The notes under the pieces were generated by a model that ran no database searches, was not told the origin of the DNA, and was given only the letters and a program-made list of their open reading frames with translations. From positions 176,768 to 240,767 of the forward strand of contig NZ_JAGYXY010000002.1 of NCBI RefSeq assembly GCF_018362775.1: DNA of 64,000 nt, in the 5' to 3' direction. The first letter of the stretch is position 1. Every line of letters begins with the position of its first letter. This DNA comes from Alistipes montrealensis (GTDB lineage Bacteria > Bacteroidota > Bacteroidia > Bacteroidales > Rikenellaceae). The position numbers and the translations under genes are program-made. Shown here in pieces: positions 1-8,995 of the stretch.

Positions 1-294
1 GACCTGATACACAGCGAACTTTTCCGCCCGCCCTACGCACGCATCACTCCGGCGCAGGCGCGGTTCCTGGGGCAGCGCTACAAACTGGTGATGTGGGACA
101 TCATTTCGCGCGACTACAACCGCCGCCTCTCGCCCCGCACGTGCCTGAAGAACGTCACGAAATACCTCGCACCGGGCGCTATCGTGGTTTTCCACGACAG
201 CGAAAAGGCCTTCCGCAACATGCGTTACGCCCTGCCCCGCACGCTGGAGAAGATTCGCCAGATGGGCCTCCGGTGCAAACCGATCGAGCTTTAA
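1..294 (+). CDS. Polysaccharide deacetylase family protein, C-terminal part
   Basis: The reading frame is open from base 1 to a TAA at 292-294, so only the last 97 residues are present. The remnant has late NodB-fold motifs: RPPYA near its start (family RPPYG), MWDIISRDY (motif 4 region) and VVFHDS (motif 5, with the conserved His-Asp). The family removes N- or O-acetyl groups from polysaccharides, often peptidoglycan or surface glycans. Substrate and N-terminal signal cannot be judged from this fragment. A new promoter follows, so the gene seems to end its transcription unit. Confidence 0.8.
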   Translation, partial: DLIHSELFRPPYARITPAQARFLGQRYKLVMWDIISRDYNRRLSPRTCLKNVTKYLAPGAIVVFHDSEKAFRNMRYALPRTLEKIRQMGLRCKPIEL

Positions 295-360
295 ATCCGG
301 GCTGACAGCCCTGCGCACAGTCCCGAAAAGGAGCGTGTAGGATTTCCGGGATTTTTTTAT

Positions 361-368
361 TAACTTTG
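361..368 (+). promoter_or_regulatory. Bacteroidetes -7 box upstream of efp
   Basis: TAACTTTG matches the phylum -7 consensus TAnnTTTG and lies 37 bases before the efp start codon. No good -33 TTTG is seen at the usual 19-20 base spacing, so the call rests on the -7 box and its position. Confidence 0.55.
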
Positions 369-405
369 CGCCCGTGAAAGATAATAATTGTAAACTTATA
401 ATCCT

Positions 406-993
406 ATGACAATTACAGCCGCTGATATCAAAATCGGCATGTGCGTCGAAATGGACGGCAAGACGTTTCTCGTAGTCGATTTCCAGCACTGCAAACCGGG
501 CAAAGGTCCTGCTTTTGTCCGTTCGAAACTCAAGAACCTCGAAAACGGCCGCGTGCTGGACAACACCTTCTCGTCGGTGGGCCAGAAAATCGAGCAGGTA
601 CGCGTAGAGCGCCGTCCCTACCAGTTCACCTACGAGGACGACCTGGGTGCGCACTTCATGCACACCGAGACCTTCGAGGAGATCAACATCGACAAGAACC
701 TGATCAACAACTACGATCTGATTACCGACGGCCAGATCGTCGAGGTGATGTTCCACACCGAGAAGGAGAGCGTCCTTTCGGCCGAGCTGCCCCCGATCGT
801 CGACATGGAGGTGATCTACACCGAACCGGGCATCAAGGGCGACACGGCATCGACCAACTCGCTCAAACCCGCCACGGTAAACTCCGCGACCGCAAAAGAC
901 GGCGCCACGATCCGCGTGCCGCTGTTCATCAACACGGGAGACAAGATCCGCGTAGATACCCGCACGCGCGAGTATTACGAGCGTATCAAGTAG
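406..993 (+). CDS. efp: Translation elongation factor P
   Basis: EF-P binds the ribosome between the P and E sites and relieves stalling at polyproline stretches. The 195-residue product has the three-domain layout: an N-terminal KOW-like domain with HCKPGKGPAF (Lys33 aligns with the modified lysine of E. coli EF-P), a central OB domain, and a C-terminal OB domain ending in GDKIRVDTRTREYYERIK, the usual signature. It is slightly longer than the common 185-190 residues. A phylum-type -7 box lies 37 bases upstream and a strong terminator follows, so it is probably monocistronic. Confidence 0.97.
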   Translation: MTITAADIKIGMCVEMDGKTFLVVDFQHCKPGKGPAFVRSKLKNLENGRVLDNTFSSVGQKIEQVRVERRPYQFTYEDDLGAHFMHTETFEEINIDKNLINNYDLITDGQIVEVMFHTEKESVLSAELPPIVDMEVIYTEPGIKGDTASTNSLKPATVNSATAKDGATIRVPLFINTGDKIRVDTRTREYYERIK

Positions 994-1026
994 TTTTCGA
1001 TTCTTACGGGCACTGCTGCCCTGCAA

Positions 1027-1058
1027 TAAAAAAGGTCCTTTCCGAAGGACCTTTTTTA
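1027..1058 (+). terminator. Intrinsic terminator of efp
   Basis: AAAAGGTCCTT, a three-base TCC loop and the complementary GAAGGACCTTTT followed by T-rich sequence start about 35 bases after the efp stop. The A-run on the left arm could make it work in both directions. Confidence 0.88.
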
Positions 1059-1149
1059 TTTGCCCTTCGGCGCGGCCGGGACATATTCTTCGCCTGAAGA
1101 ACGGAAAGCGACATACCCCGGTTCCGGATTCAGGAAAGCGGTTAATTAA

Positions 1150-1190
1150 ACGGAGTGTGGCGCGAATGGGAAACCCATCCGCGCCACACG
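1150..1190 (-). terminator. Strong hairpin after the sugar transporter gene
   Basis: GTGTGGCGCG (1155-1164) pairs with CGCGCCACAC (1180-1189). An inner ATGGG/CCCAT stem, one mismatch and a three-base loop complete the hairpin. It lies about 35 bases beyond the stop of the minus-strand transporter. The minus strand after it reads TCCGTTTAATT, so the T tract is weak. Confidence 0.6.
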
Positions 1191-1223
1191 GGAACAAGAG
1201 CAAAAAGCTCTGTATAATCGGAA

Positions 1224-2510
1224 CTACTCCTCTACGGGAATGTCCTTGTTGACGTTCTTCGAACCTACGAGTGCGTAGAAGAGCATGTAGGCCAGACCGG
1301 CGATGATTACCCAGTAGCTCGACAGGTAGTTGGAAATGTCGGCAACATAGCCCTGGATCAGCGGGAGGATACCGCCGCCGCAAACCATCACCATAAAGAT
1401 ACCCGAGCCCATGGAGGTATATTTGCCGAGGCCCTCAACCGCGAGGTTGAAGATACCGCCCCACATCACCGACGTGCAGAGGCCGCACAGCGTGAGGAAC
1501 ATGACGCCGATGGGAACTTCGATCATGGCAAAGCCCGTACCGGTGAACACCGGCATACGGCCCATCGTATCGATCGGAGCGAAGATACCCAGCAATACGA
1601 AGGCAAGGGCCACGACGGAAACCACCGTCAACTGAACCTTACTCGACACCTTACCGCCGATGACACCGCCGATCAGACGGCCGCACATCATCAGGAACCA
1701 GTAAGTACCCACGAGCGAACCGGCCGCAGCCGCAGCCATTCCGACACCCGGCGTCGCAGCGTCGGGAGTAGAAGTCAGGAACAGGTTCATGAAGTTGGGG
1801 ATACCCACTTCGACACCTACATAGATAAAGATAGCCACCGTACCCAGTACGAAGTGGCGGAACGACATGGCGCTGTGCTTGTCCTTCTTCTCGGTCTTGG
1901 CGCTCTGGATCGCGAAGGGTTCGGGAATGCGAACCGCTGCCAGCACGAAGAATACGACCGCGAAGATACCCATGGCGATGAACAGGGCGGGAGCCGCATC
2001 GCTGATCGTCGCATTGGCTGCATTACCCATCAGGTAACCTACGAGGATCGGCACGATAGTCGCCGAAATCGAGTTGAGCGAGCCGCCGAACTGGATAAGC
2101 TGATTACCCTTCTTGCCGCCGCCGCCGAGCGTGTTGAGCATCGGGTTCACCACCGTATTGAGCATACACATCGAGAAGCCCGAAACGAAGGCGCCGATCA
2201 GGTAGACCGAGAAACTGCCGGCAACACCCGAAAGATACTGGATGCCCACACCGACGAAGCCCACGACCACGGCGGCCAGCGCCGTCTTCTTATAGCCGAT
2301 ACGCTTGAGCATCATACCCGCCGGAATACCCATCACCGCATAGGCGATGAAGTTGGCGAAGTTGCCCAGCTGCGACATCCAGTTCGCCACGGCAAACTGA
2401 TTCTTCACGATGACGCCCAGCGGATTCGAAAGTCCCGTCACGAAGGAGATCATTGCAAAGAGCAAGAACATCATGACGATGGGCAAGGTGTAATTTTTCT
2501 TTTGTTCCAT
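1224..2510 (-). CDS. Sugar MFS transporter, FucP/GluP-like
   Basis: A 428-residue major facilitator protein with about 12 hydrophobic segments. It resembles the fucose/glucose-galactose:H+ symporter branch common in Bacteroidetes: FVTGLSNPLGV in the first helix, GNFANFIAYAVMGIPAG in the second and a Gly-rich NTLGGGGKKGNQ cytoplasmic stretch. It would import a monosaccharide across the inner membrane by proton symport; the sugar cannot be read from sequence. The frame can extend to a TTG at 2522, but the ATG at 2510 (MEQKKNYTL) is the better start. It is followed by a hairpin and seems to be its own unit. Confidence 0.85.
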   Translation of the reverse strand: MEQKKNYTLPIVMMFLLFAMISFVTGLSNPLGVIVKNQFAVANWMSQLGNFANFIAYAVMGIPAGMMLKRIGYKKTALAAVVVGFVGVGIQYLSGVAGSFSVYLIGAFVSGFSMCMLNTVVNPMLNTLGGGGKKGNQLIQFGGSLNSISATIVPILVGYLMGNAANATISDAAPALFIAMGIFAVVFFVLAAVRIPEPFAIQSAKTEKKDKHSAMSFRHFVLGTVAIFIYVGVEVGIPNFMNLFLTSTPDAATPGVGMAAAAAGSLVGTYWFLMMCGRLIGGVIGGKVSSKVQLTVVSVVALAFVLLGIFAPIDTMGRMPVFTGTGFAMIEVPIGVMFLTLCGLCTSVMWGGIFNLAVEGLGKYTSMGSGIFMVMVCGGGILPLIQGYVADISNYLSSYWVIIAGLAYMLFYALVGSKNVNKDIPVEE

Positions 2511-2552
2511 AAAATTTATCAATGTTTAGGTTAATAAGTTTTCAGGGAGGGG

Positions 2553-3542
2553 TTATCGGTCCCGTTCGGCGATATAGGCGCAGAGGTTGACCAGCGCCGA
2601 GCGGTATTCGGAATCCGGATAGTCGGCGAGCATCTCCACGGCGCGGGCGATGTAGCCCTGCATCACCTCGGCGGCGAACGCAAGGCCGCCTTCGTTCTCG
2701 ACCGTGGAGCGCAGGTATTCTACATCCTCGTCGTTCTCGTGGCAGCGGGCCAGCCGTTCGAGCAGCTCCTTGCGGCGGGATTCCGAGGCGCGGTCAAGCA
2801 CGGAAAGCAGCGGCAGGGTGATTTTCCCTTCGCGCAGGTCGTTGTTGGCGGGTTTTCCGGTGTGGGCCGTCGGGGTGTAGTCGAGAATGTCGTCCTGGAT
2901 CTGGAAAGCCATGCCCACGGCTTCGCCGAAGCGGCGCATCGTGGCCACCTTGTCGCGCGTGGCGCTCACGGCCAGGGCTCCGGCCGACGCGCTGACGCCC
3001 AGCAGGCTCGCAGTCTTCTTATAAATAATGTCGAGGTAGGCCTGGCGGGTCATCGTGCTGTTGGCGGCGCATTCGTCCTGCAGGACCTCGCCTTCGCACA
3101 GTGCGGCCATCGACCCGCAGACGTGCGTCACCAGGTCGAACTGTCCGCTCTGCAAACCGATATTCATATTTTTGGCAAGGATATAATCGCCCAGGATTAC
3201 GGCTTTGTGCGACTGCCAGCGGGCGTTGGCCGACGGTTTCCCGCGGCGCATGTCGGCCTCGTCGATCACGTCGTCATGGATCAGCGACGCAACGTGGACC
3301 ATTTCGACCAGCATGGCCGCGAGACAGGCCCTGCGGCCCGTAGCGGCCCCTTTGACCGGGGCGTTCATCGCCGCCGAAAGCATGACAAGCATGGGACGGA
3401 TGCCTTTGCCGCGCGCCGAAAGGGCGTAACGCAGCATATCGGAGAGCAGCTCCCCCTCGGCCGTAAACTGGCGGTCTACGAATTCGTCGAAGGCCTCCAG
3501 TTCCGCAGTCACGGGTTTGCGGATGTCATCGAGTGTAATCAT
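2553..3542 (-). CDS. Trans-polyprenyl diphosphate synthase
   Basis: Class 1 prenyltransferase that condenses isopentenyl diphosphate onto an allylic diphosphate; in this phylum the long product is probably the menaquinone side chain. The first Asp-rich motif is DDVIDEADMRRG (about residue 75) and the second is QDDILDY (about residue 215). ARGKGIRPMLVML is the usual N-terminal substrate-binding stretch. Length is 329 residues, normal for the family. I chose the ATG at 3542 (MITLDDI) because a -7 box lies only a few bases upstream, which excludes the longer start at 3578. Chain length is not predictable here. It is divergent from the YfhO gene. Confidence 0.9.
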   Translation of the reverse strand: MITLDDIRKPVTAELEAFDEFVDRQFTAEGELLSDMLRYALSARGKGIRPMLVMLSAAMNAPVKGAATGRRACLAAMLVEMVHVASLIHDDVIDEADMRRGKPSANARWQSHKAVILGDYILAKNMNIGLQSGQFDLVTHVCGSMAALCEGEVLQDECAANSTMTRQAYLDIIYKKTASLLGVSASAGALAVSATRDKVATMRRFGEAVGMAFQIQDDILDYTPTAHTGKPANNDLREGKITLPLLSVLDRASESRRKELLERLARCHENDEDVEYLRSTVENEGGLAFAAEVMQGYIARAVEMLADYPDSEYRSALVNLCAYIAERDR

Positions 3543-3547
3543 ATCCG

Positions 3548-3555
3548 CAAAGATA
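3548..3555 (-). promoter_or_regulatory. -7 box of the polyprenyl synthase gene
   Basis: The minus strand reads TATCTTTG (consensus TAnnTTTG), ending five bases before the ATG at 3542, so the mRNA may be nearly leaderless. Confidence 0.55.
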
Positions 3556-3598
3556 GTCATTTTTCGCAATGAAGACACGGACTGTCAATGTTTTTTCG

Positions 3599-3606
3599 TA
3601 CCTTTG
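3599..3606 (+). promoter_or_regulatory. -7 box of the YfhO operon
   Basis: TACCTTTG lies 23 bases before the ATG at 3630. This supports that start over the upstream ATG at 3588, which would precede the promoter. Confidence 0.55.
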
Positions 3607-3629
3607 GCAATCGGTTAAGATACGCTGAA

Positions 3630-6116
3630 ATGGATTTTTCGAACACTATAGGATCAAAACTGCTGCCGGCCGCGGCAGCCCTCGCAATCTTCTTCGTAGT
3701 GAGCGCCGCCTATTTCGCCCCGCAGTTCCGGGGCGAGGTGCTGCCCCAGCACGATGTCATCCAATACGAAGGTATGGCCAAGGACATCAGCGACATGCGC
3801 GCCGCGACGGGCGAGGACCCGCAATGGACGGGCGGCATGTTCGGCGGAATGCCGGCCTACCTGATCAACGTTGCCTACCCGGCCCAGTTGGTGAAAAACA
3901 CCGTGGGCAAAGTGGTGAAAATCATCGACACGCCCGCCGGATTCCTGTTTTTCGCCATGACGGCCATGTGGCTCATGCTGCTGATTTTCGGGGTCAACCC
4001 GTGGGTGGGCATTGTCGCGTCGCTGGCCTACGGACTTTCGACCTACTTCCTGCTGATCATCGGCGCGGGGCACGTCACGAAGATGTGGGCGCTGGTTTAC
4101 GCCCCGCTGATGATGGGCGGCGCATGGATGACCCTGCGGGGCAACGTCTGGTGCGGCGCAGCACTCACGGCGCTCACGGCGTCGCTCGAAATCGGCGCCA
4201 ACCACCCACAGATCACCTACTATTTCCTCGTGGCGATGGCCGCATTCTGGGTCAGCGAAGGCATCGCCTCCTTCCGGGAAAAACGGATGAAGAATTTCGC
4301 CCTGCGTACGGCAGCCCTGGCTGCGGCGGGCATCCTGGCCGTAGGATCGAACTTCTCGCCCCTGTGGTACACGGCCAAACATTCGAAGGAGACCATCCGC
4401 GGCGGTTCGGAGCTGGCCGCGACGGCCGAAACCTCGACGAGCGGCCTTGCCCTCGACTATGCCACGGCGTGGAGCTACGGCAAAGCCGAGACCTTCAACC
4501 TGCTGATTCCCGACTTCATGGGCCGCGAATCGGGCACGACCTTCCCGGCCGACGGACAGACCGCAGCCGTACTGAACGACTACGGGCTGCGCGGCGCGGC
4601 GCAGCAACTGGGCGTATACTGGGGCACGCAGCCTTACACGGGCGGCCCGACCTACCTCGGAGCCGCCGCCATATTCCTCGCCGCGCTGGGCATCGCGCTG
4701 GCCCGGGGCCGCAACAAATGGTGGATCATCGCCGCATGCGTGCTGATGATCCTGCTGGCCTGGGGCCGCAACCTGATGGGATTCACGGAATTTGCGTTCA
4801 AATACCTGCCCGGTTACAACAAGTTCCGCACCGTGTCGATGACGCTCGTCGTCGTGCAATGGGCCGTGCCGCTGCTGGGGGCGTTCGCCCTGATGCGGCT
4901 CTGGAAAGGCGAAATCCCCCGCGAGCGGCTGCTGCGCGGACTGGCGTGGTCCGCGGGAATCACCGGGGGCCTCTGCCTGCTGTTCGCCGTCGCCGGAGGC
5001 CTGTTCTTCGACTTCGGGCGTGCGCAGAGCGCCGCCGAGATGACCGATACGTTCCGCCACATCTTCGAGAGCAACAACATGCAGTCGTACATCGACCGCG
5101 GGATGGACGTGGAATGGGCGGAAGCGACAGCCGACGCTATGGCCGCCGACCGTGCGGCGATGATGCAGGCCGACGCATGGCGTTCGCTGCTGATGATCCT
5201 GCTGGCGGCAGGCGGTGTGGCGCTGTTCGCCCTGCGAAAGATCAACAAATACATGCTGACGGGCCTGCTCGGGGCCGTGATGCTGCTGGACCTCGTGCCG
5301 GTCGACCTGCGGTTCCTTTCGTCGGACAATTTCGTTTCGACGCAGCGCAACCGGGTGACGGCCTCGGCGGCCGACAAGGCGATCATGCAGGACACGGACC
5401 CGGGTTACCGGGTGCTGAACCTCACGGTCAGCCCCTTCAACGACGCTACGACCTCCTATTTCCACCGTTCCGTAGGCGGTTACCACGGTGCGAAACTGGC
5501 CCGCTACCAGGACCTGATCGACCGCTACCTCTCCCGGGTCGACGACGGCGTGCTGGACATGCTCAACACACGCTACCTGATCGTTCAGGGCAAGGAGGGA
5601 CAGCCCGAACCGCGCATCCGTACGACAGCCAACGGGGCGGCGTGGTTCGTGGACAGCCTCGTATACGTCCCGACGGCACAGGCCGAAATCGATGCGCTGG
5701 AAACCATCGACACCAAAACCACGGCGGTAATCGCCGCCAAAGACGAGACGCTGACTGCCGGAATTGCCCAGGCGGCTCCCGGCGCCGATTCCACCCGCAC
5801 GATCGCACTCACGGAATATCGCCCGAACTACCTTAAATATGAATACACCGCACCGGAAAAATCGGCGGCGGTCTTCTCGGAGATTTTCTACGACCACGGC
5901 TGGACAGCCTATGTCGACGGCGAAGAGACGCCCTACTTCCGGGCCGACTACATCCTGCGGGCGATGACGCTCCCCGCCGGAACGCACACCGTCGAATGGC
6001 GGTTCCGCGCCCCGGGCTGGACAACCGTCGAAGGCGTGACGCTCGCCGCATCGCTCGCGATCCTGCTGGGCGCGATTGCCGCACTGGTATATTGTTTCCG
6101 CAAGAAAAAAGCGTAA
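3630..6116 (+). CDS. YfhO family multi-pass membrane protein
   Basis: An 828-residue integral membrane protein with an N-terminal helix (about 10-30), many further hydrophobic segments up to about residue 560, a large extracytoplasmic domain (about 570-790) and a final C-terminal helix followed by RKKKA. This is the YfhO layout (GT-C-like fold). Some Gram-positive relatives take part in polymer glycosylation; the role in Bacteroidetes is not established. FFDHGWTAYVDG-like sequence (FYDHGWTAYVDG, near residue 755) is the typical C-terminal YfhO signature. It starts the unit that continues four bases later into ftsX. Confidence 0.82.
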   Translation: MDFSNTIGSKLLPAAAALAIFFVVSAAYFAPQFRGEVLPQHDVIQYEGMAKDISDMRAATGEDPQWTGGMFGGMPAYLINVAYPAQLVKNTVGKVVKIIDTPAGFLFFAMTAMWLMLLIFGVNPWVGIVASLAYGLSTYFLLIIGAGHVTKMWALVYAPLMMGGAWMTLRGNVWCGAALTALTASLEIGANHPQITYYFLVAMAAFWVSEGIASFREKRMKNFALRTAALAAAGILAVGSNFSPLWYTAKHSKETIRGGSELAATAETSTSGLALDYATAWSYGKAETFNLLIPDFMGRESGTTFPADGQTAAVLNDYGLRGAAQQLGVYWGTQPYTGGPTYLGAAAIFLAALGIALARGRNKWWIIAACVLMILLAWGRNLMGFTEFAFKYLPGYNKFRTVSMTLVVVQWAVPLLGAFALMRLWKGEIPRERLLRGLAWSAGITGGLCLLFAVAGGLFFDFGRAQSAAEMTDTFRHIFESNNMQSYIDRGMDVEWAEATADAMAADRAAMMQADAWRSLLMILLAAGGVALFALRKINKYMLTGLLGAVMLLDLVPVDLRFLSSDNFVSTQRNRVTASAADKAIMQDTDPGYRVLNLTVSPFNDATTSYFHRSVGGYHGAKLARYQDLIDRYLSRVDDGVLDMLNTRYLIVQGKEGQPEPRIRTTANGAAWFVDSLVYVPTAQAEIDALETIDTKTTAVIAAKDETLTAGIAQAAPGADSTRTIALTEYRPNYLKYEYTAPEKSAAVFSEIFYDHGWTAYVDGEETPYFRADYILRAMTLPAGTHTVEWRFRAPGWTTVEGVTLAASLAILLGAIAALVYCFRKKKA

Positions 6117-6120
6117 AGTT

Positions 6121-7002
6121 ATGAAAGACGACAAGCGTTTAAAACGAAAGGTACGCAACTCCTATATCGTATCGACAGTGAGCATCACGCTCGTGCTGTT
6201 CCTGCTGGGATCGGTGGGTTATCTGATGGTCGCGGCACTGAAGGTCGCGGACACGCTGCAGGAAAGCATCGCCGTCACCGTGGAACTGAAAAACGGGCTT
6301 TCGGACACGCAGAAGGAGGCCATCAACAAACGCCTGACGGGCGAAGAGATGGTCGCGACGATCGCCTACTCGGCCAAGGAGGAGAAGGTCGACGACCAGG
6401 AGTTCCGCAAGATGTTCGGCAGTTCGTTCGAAGAGGTCCTGCAGGAGAACCCGCTACTGGATTCGTTCGAGCTTACGCTCACGTCGGCATCGGCCGACAA
6501 GGAGCTGCTCGACTCGTTCATCGCCGCCGTCGGGCGCATCGAGGGCGTCGACCGCGTATCGTATCCGGCGCTGATGGCCGAACGGCTGCACGCCACGGTG
6601 AATAAAATCCGCCTCGTGCTGCTGCTGTTCGGCGGCGCGCTGCTGGTCATCTCGCTGATCCTGCTGAGCAACACCATCCGGCTGGCAATCTTTTCCAAAA
6701 GATACCTTATCAACACGATGAAGCTGGTGGGGGCTACCAAGTGGTTCATCATGAAACCCTTCCTGGGAAGCAGCGTCACCCAGGGAATCCTGGCCGGCAC
6801 GGCCGCATCGGCACTCTTCTGCCTGGCGGTTTACGGGCTGAACGAAGCTGTTCCCGAACTGATGACCATTGCCGAGGCCGGCAAAATCGCCATCATTCTC
6901 GGCTCGATGATTGCGGGCGGCATCATCATCTCGGGGCTCTTCACCATCGCGGCCCTCAACAAATTCGTCAATATGAAGTCGAACAAGATATATCTTTATT
7001 AA
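6121..7002 (+). CDS. ftsX: Cell division ABC transporter permease FtsX
   Basis: Inner-membrane partner of FtsE that passes ATP hydrolysis to periplasmic peptidoglycan hydrolases at the septum. The 293 residues show a cytoplasmic basic start (MKDDKRLKRKVRNSY), TM1 (about 17-42), a periplasmic loop of about 120 residues, and three helices at about 172-195, 220-245 and 260-285. NTIRLAIFSKRYLINTMKLVGATKWF is the FtsX signature between TM2 and TM3. No ftsE lies beside it. Start is the ATG at 6121, just after the YfhO stop. Confidence 0.93.
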   Translation: MKDDKRLKRKVRNSYIVSTVSITLVLFLLGSVGYLMVAALKVADTLQESIAVTVELKNGLSDTQKEAINKRLTGEEMVATIAYSAKEEKVDDQEFRKMFGSSFEEVLQENPLLDSFELTLTSASADKELLDSFIAAVGRIEGVDRVSYPALMAERLHATVNKIRLVLLLFGGALLVISLILLSNTIRLAIFSKRYLINTMKLVGATKWFIMKPFLGSSVTQGILAGTAASALFCLAVYGLNEAVPELMTIAEAGKIAIILGSMIAGGIIISGLFTIAALNKFVNMKSNKIYLY

Positions 7003-7263
7003 ATGAAAAACGAACAGAAAAAAGCACAGGCCCCCCTGCAGGAAGACCCGCGCATGCCCCTTACGCGCCGCAACTACATCCTGCTGGCGATCGGGTTCGC
7101 AGTTATCCTCCTGGGCTTCATCCTGATGGCCGGCGGAGGGAGCGACTCGCCCGACGAATTCAACTATGCGATGTTCTCGTGGCGGCGCATCACGCTGGCT
7201 CCGATCCTCGTGATCGGCGGTTTCGTCATCGAGATTTACGCAATCATGAAACGCTACAAGTAA
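7003..7263 (+). CDS. DUF3098 small membrane protein
   Basis: An 86-residue protein starting directly after the ftsX stop. It has a short charged N-terminus and two hydrophobic helices (about 25-45 and 60-80) separated by GGSDSPDEFNYAMFSWRR, which fits the Bacteroidetes-specific DUF3098 family. Function is unknown. The ftsX-DUF3098-uppP order suggests a link to cell envelope or division (inference). Confidence 0.82.
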   Translation: MKNEQKKAQAPLQEDPRMPLTRRNYILLAIGFAVILLGFILMAGGGSDSPDEFNYAMFSWRRITLAPILVIGGFVIEIYAIMKRYK

Positions 7264-7345
7264 TTCCCGCCGGTTCCGGGATACCCGGGCCGGTGCGCAG
7301 GCCCCGAAAACAGAACACCCGAAAATTTACACCCTCTCTGAATAA

Positions 7346-8137
7346 ATGGATACACTACAAGCTATCCTGCTCGGTATCGTGCAGGGTATTACCGAATTCC
7401 TGCCCGTTTCGAGCAGCGGCCACCTGCAGATCGCCAAAGAGGTGCTGGGCGTACAGCTCGAAGAGAACCTCACGTTCGACGTGGCACTCCACGCCGCCAC
7501 GGTGCTGAGCACGGTCGTCGTGCTGTGGAGCGAAGTCTGGCGGCTCCTGAAAGGACTCTTCTCGCGCCGGTTCAACGAAGAGCAGGCCTACGTGCTGAAA
7601 CTCGTCCTCTCGATGATTCCCATCGGGTTCGTCGGATTCCTGCTGAAAGACCGGATCAACGACCTGCTTAACGCTCCCTATATCCTTGTGGTCGTAGGCG
7701 CCATGCTGCTGCTGACAGCGGCACTGCTGACCTTCGCCTACTACGCCAAACCGCGGCAGAAGGAGACGATCTCCTACCGCGACGCCCTGATCATCGGACT
7801 GGCACAGGCGTGCGCCGCCATGCCGGGACTCTCGCGGTCGGGTTCGACCATCGCGACGGGCCTGCTGCTGGGCAACAAGAAAGCCGCCGTGGCACAATTC
7901 TCGTTCCTGATGGTGTTAGCGCCGATCCTGGGCGAAACGCTGCTCGAAGCCATGAGCGGCGATTTGACCGCCGGCGTAGCTGCGGCTCCGCTCGTCGCCG
8001 GATTCATCGCCGCATTCGTCACGGGATGCCTCGCCTGCAAGTTCATGATCGAAATCGTGAAACGCGGCAAGCTCATCTGGTTCGCAATTTACTGCACCGT
8101 CGCCGGACTGGTGTCGATTATAAGCTATTTCTGCTGA
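7346..8137 (+). CDS. uppP: Undecaprenyl-diphosphatase UppP (BacA)
   Basis: Integral membrane enzyme that dephosphorylates undecaprenyl diphosphate to recycle the lipid carrier for peptidoglycan and O-antigen; overexpression confers bacitracin resistance in other species. The 263-residue protein carries both family motifs: QGITEFLPVSSSGHLQI near the N-terminus and PGLSRSGSTIATGLLLG at about 155-172. Several hydrophobic helices follow. Its TGA overlaps the truB ATG by one base, indicating translational coupling. Confidence 0.96.
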   Translation: MDTLQAILLGIVQGITEFLPVSSSGHLQIAKEVLGVQLEENLTFDVALHAATVLSTVVVLWSEVWRLLKGLFSRRFNEEQAYVLKLVLSMIPIGFVGFLLKDRINDLLNAPYILVVVGAMLLLTAALLTFAYYAKPRQKETISYRDALIIGLAQACAAMPGLSRSGSTIATGLLLGNKKAAVAQFSFLMVLAPILGETLLEAMSGDLTAGVAAAPLVAGFIAAFVTGCLACKFMIEIVKRGKLIWFAIYCTVAGLVSIISYFC

Positions 8138-8853
8138 TGAAAGAAACGCTGGACCTCCGCGGCATCAATTTCGAAGACGGATACATCGCCGTACTGGACA
8201 AGCCCCTGCGCTGGACCTCGACCGACGTGGTGCGCAAAATCAAATTTGCGCTCCGCAGGCTGGGCTACCGCAAAATCAAGGTCGGACACGCCGGAACGCT
8301 CGATCCGCTGGCCACGGGCATCCTGCTGGTCTGCATCGGCCGCGCCACGAAACTCGTCGACTCGCTGCAGGCCGAAGAGAAGGAGTATGTAGCCGACGTA
8401 ATGCTGGGCGCCACGACCCCGAGCTACGACCTGGAGCACGAAATCGACCAGACCTATCCGTGGGAGCACATCACGCGGGAAGCCCTCGCCGAGGCCCTTG
8501 AGTCGCTCACCGGGGAGCGGCTGCAAACCCCGCCCGTCTACTCCGCCAAGAAGATCGACGGCACACGCGCCTACGAGCTGGCCCGCGCCGGGGAAGAGGT
8601 CGCCGTCCGCCAGGCGATGATCACCATCTACGAAATGGAAATACTGGAGTATGCCCTGCCCCGCGTGCGCATCCGCATCCGTTGCAGCAAAGGGACTTAC
8701 ATCCGCTCGCTGGCCCATGAAATCGGACAGGCGCTCCACAGCGGCGCACATCTTGCCTCCCTGCGTCGGACGCGCAGCGGCGGCTTCACGCTCGAAAAGT
8801 CGTATGAATTGGACGAATTTCTTGAAAATCTGCAAAATCTTGAAACAAAATAG
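8137..8853 (+). CDS. truB: tRNA pseudouridine(55) synthase TruB
   Basis: Isomerises U55 in the T-loop of tRNAs. Motifs visible: DKPLRWTSTDVV near the start, KVGHAGTLDPLATGILLV with the catalytic Asp (about residue 51), and SKGTYIRSLAHEIG near the C-terminus. At 238 residues it is a short TruB lacking an extended C-terminal PUA domain. The start is the ATG at 8137, which overlaps the uppP stop; the upstream in-frame extension lies inside uppP and was rejected. Confidence 0.95.
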   Translation: MKETLDLRGINFEDGYIAVLDKPLRWTSTDVVRKIKFALRRLGYRKIKVGHAGTLDPLATGILLVCIGRATKLVDSLQAEEKEYVADVMLGATTPSYDLEHEIDQTYPWEHITREALAEALESLTGERLQTPPVYSAKKIDGTRAYELARAGEEVAVRQAMITIYEMEILEYALPRVRIRIRCSKGTYIRSLAHEIGQALHSGAHLASLRRTRSGGFTLEKSYELDEFLENLQNLETK

Positions 8854-8995
8854 CCTTTTTTGCGTATAGAAAATAATCTGTCTTGTTTTTCGGAACCATC
8901 CCGTGAAGCCAAGGCGGCAACAAACCTGCGCTTCGGGCGATTGTCCGGCACAGAAAATGTCGAATGAAATTCAACGTAAAAAAGAGCGTCTATTT

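Noticed and set aside
3654..6158. A minus-strand open frame of 834 codons opposite the YfhO gene
   Set aside because: It is a shadow of the YfhO coding sequence; composition is skewed to Arg, His and Gly, and no family is recognisable.
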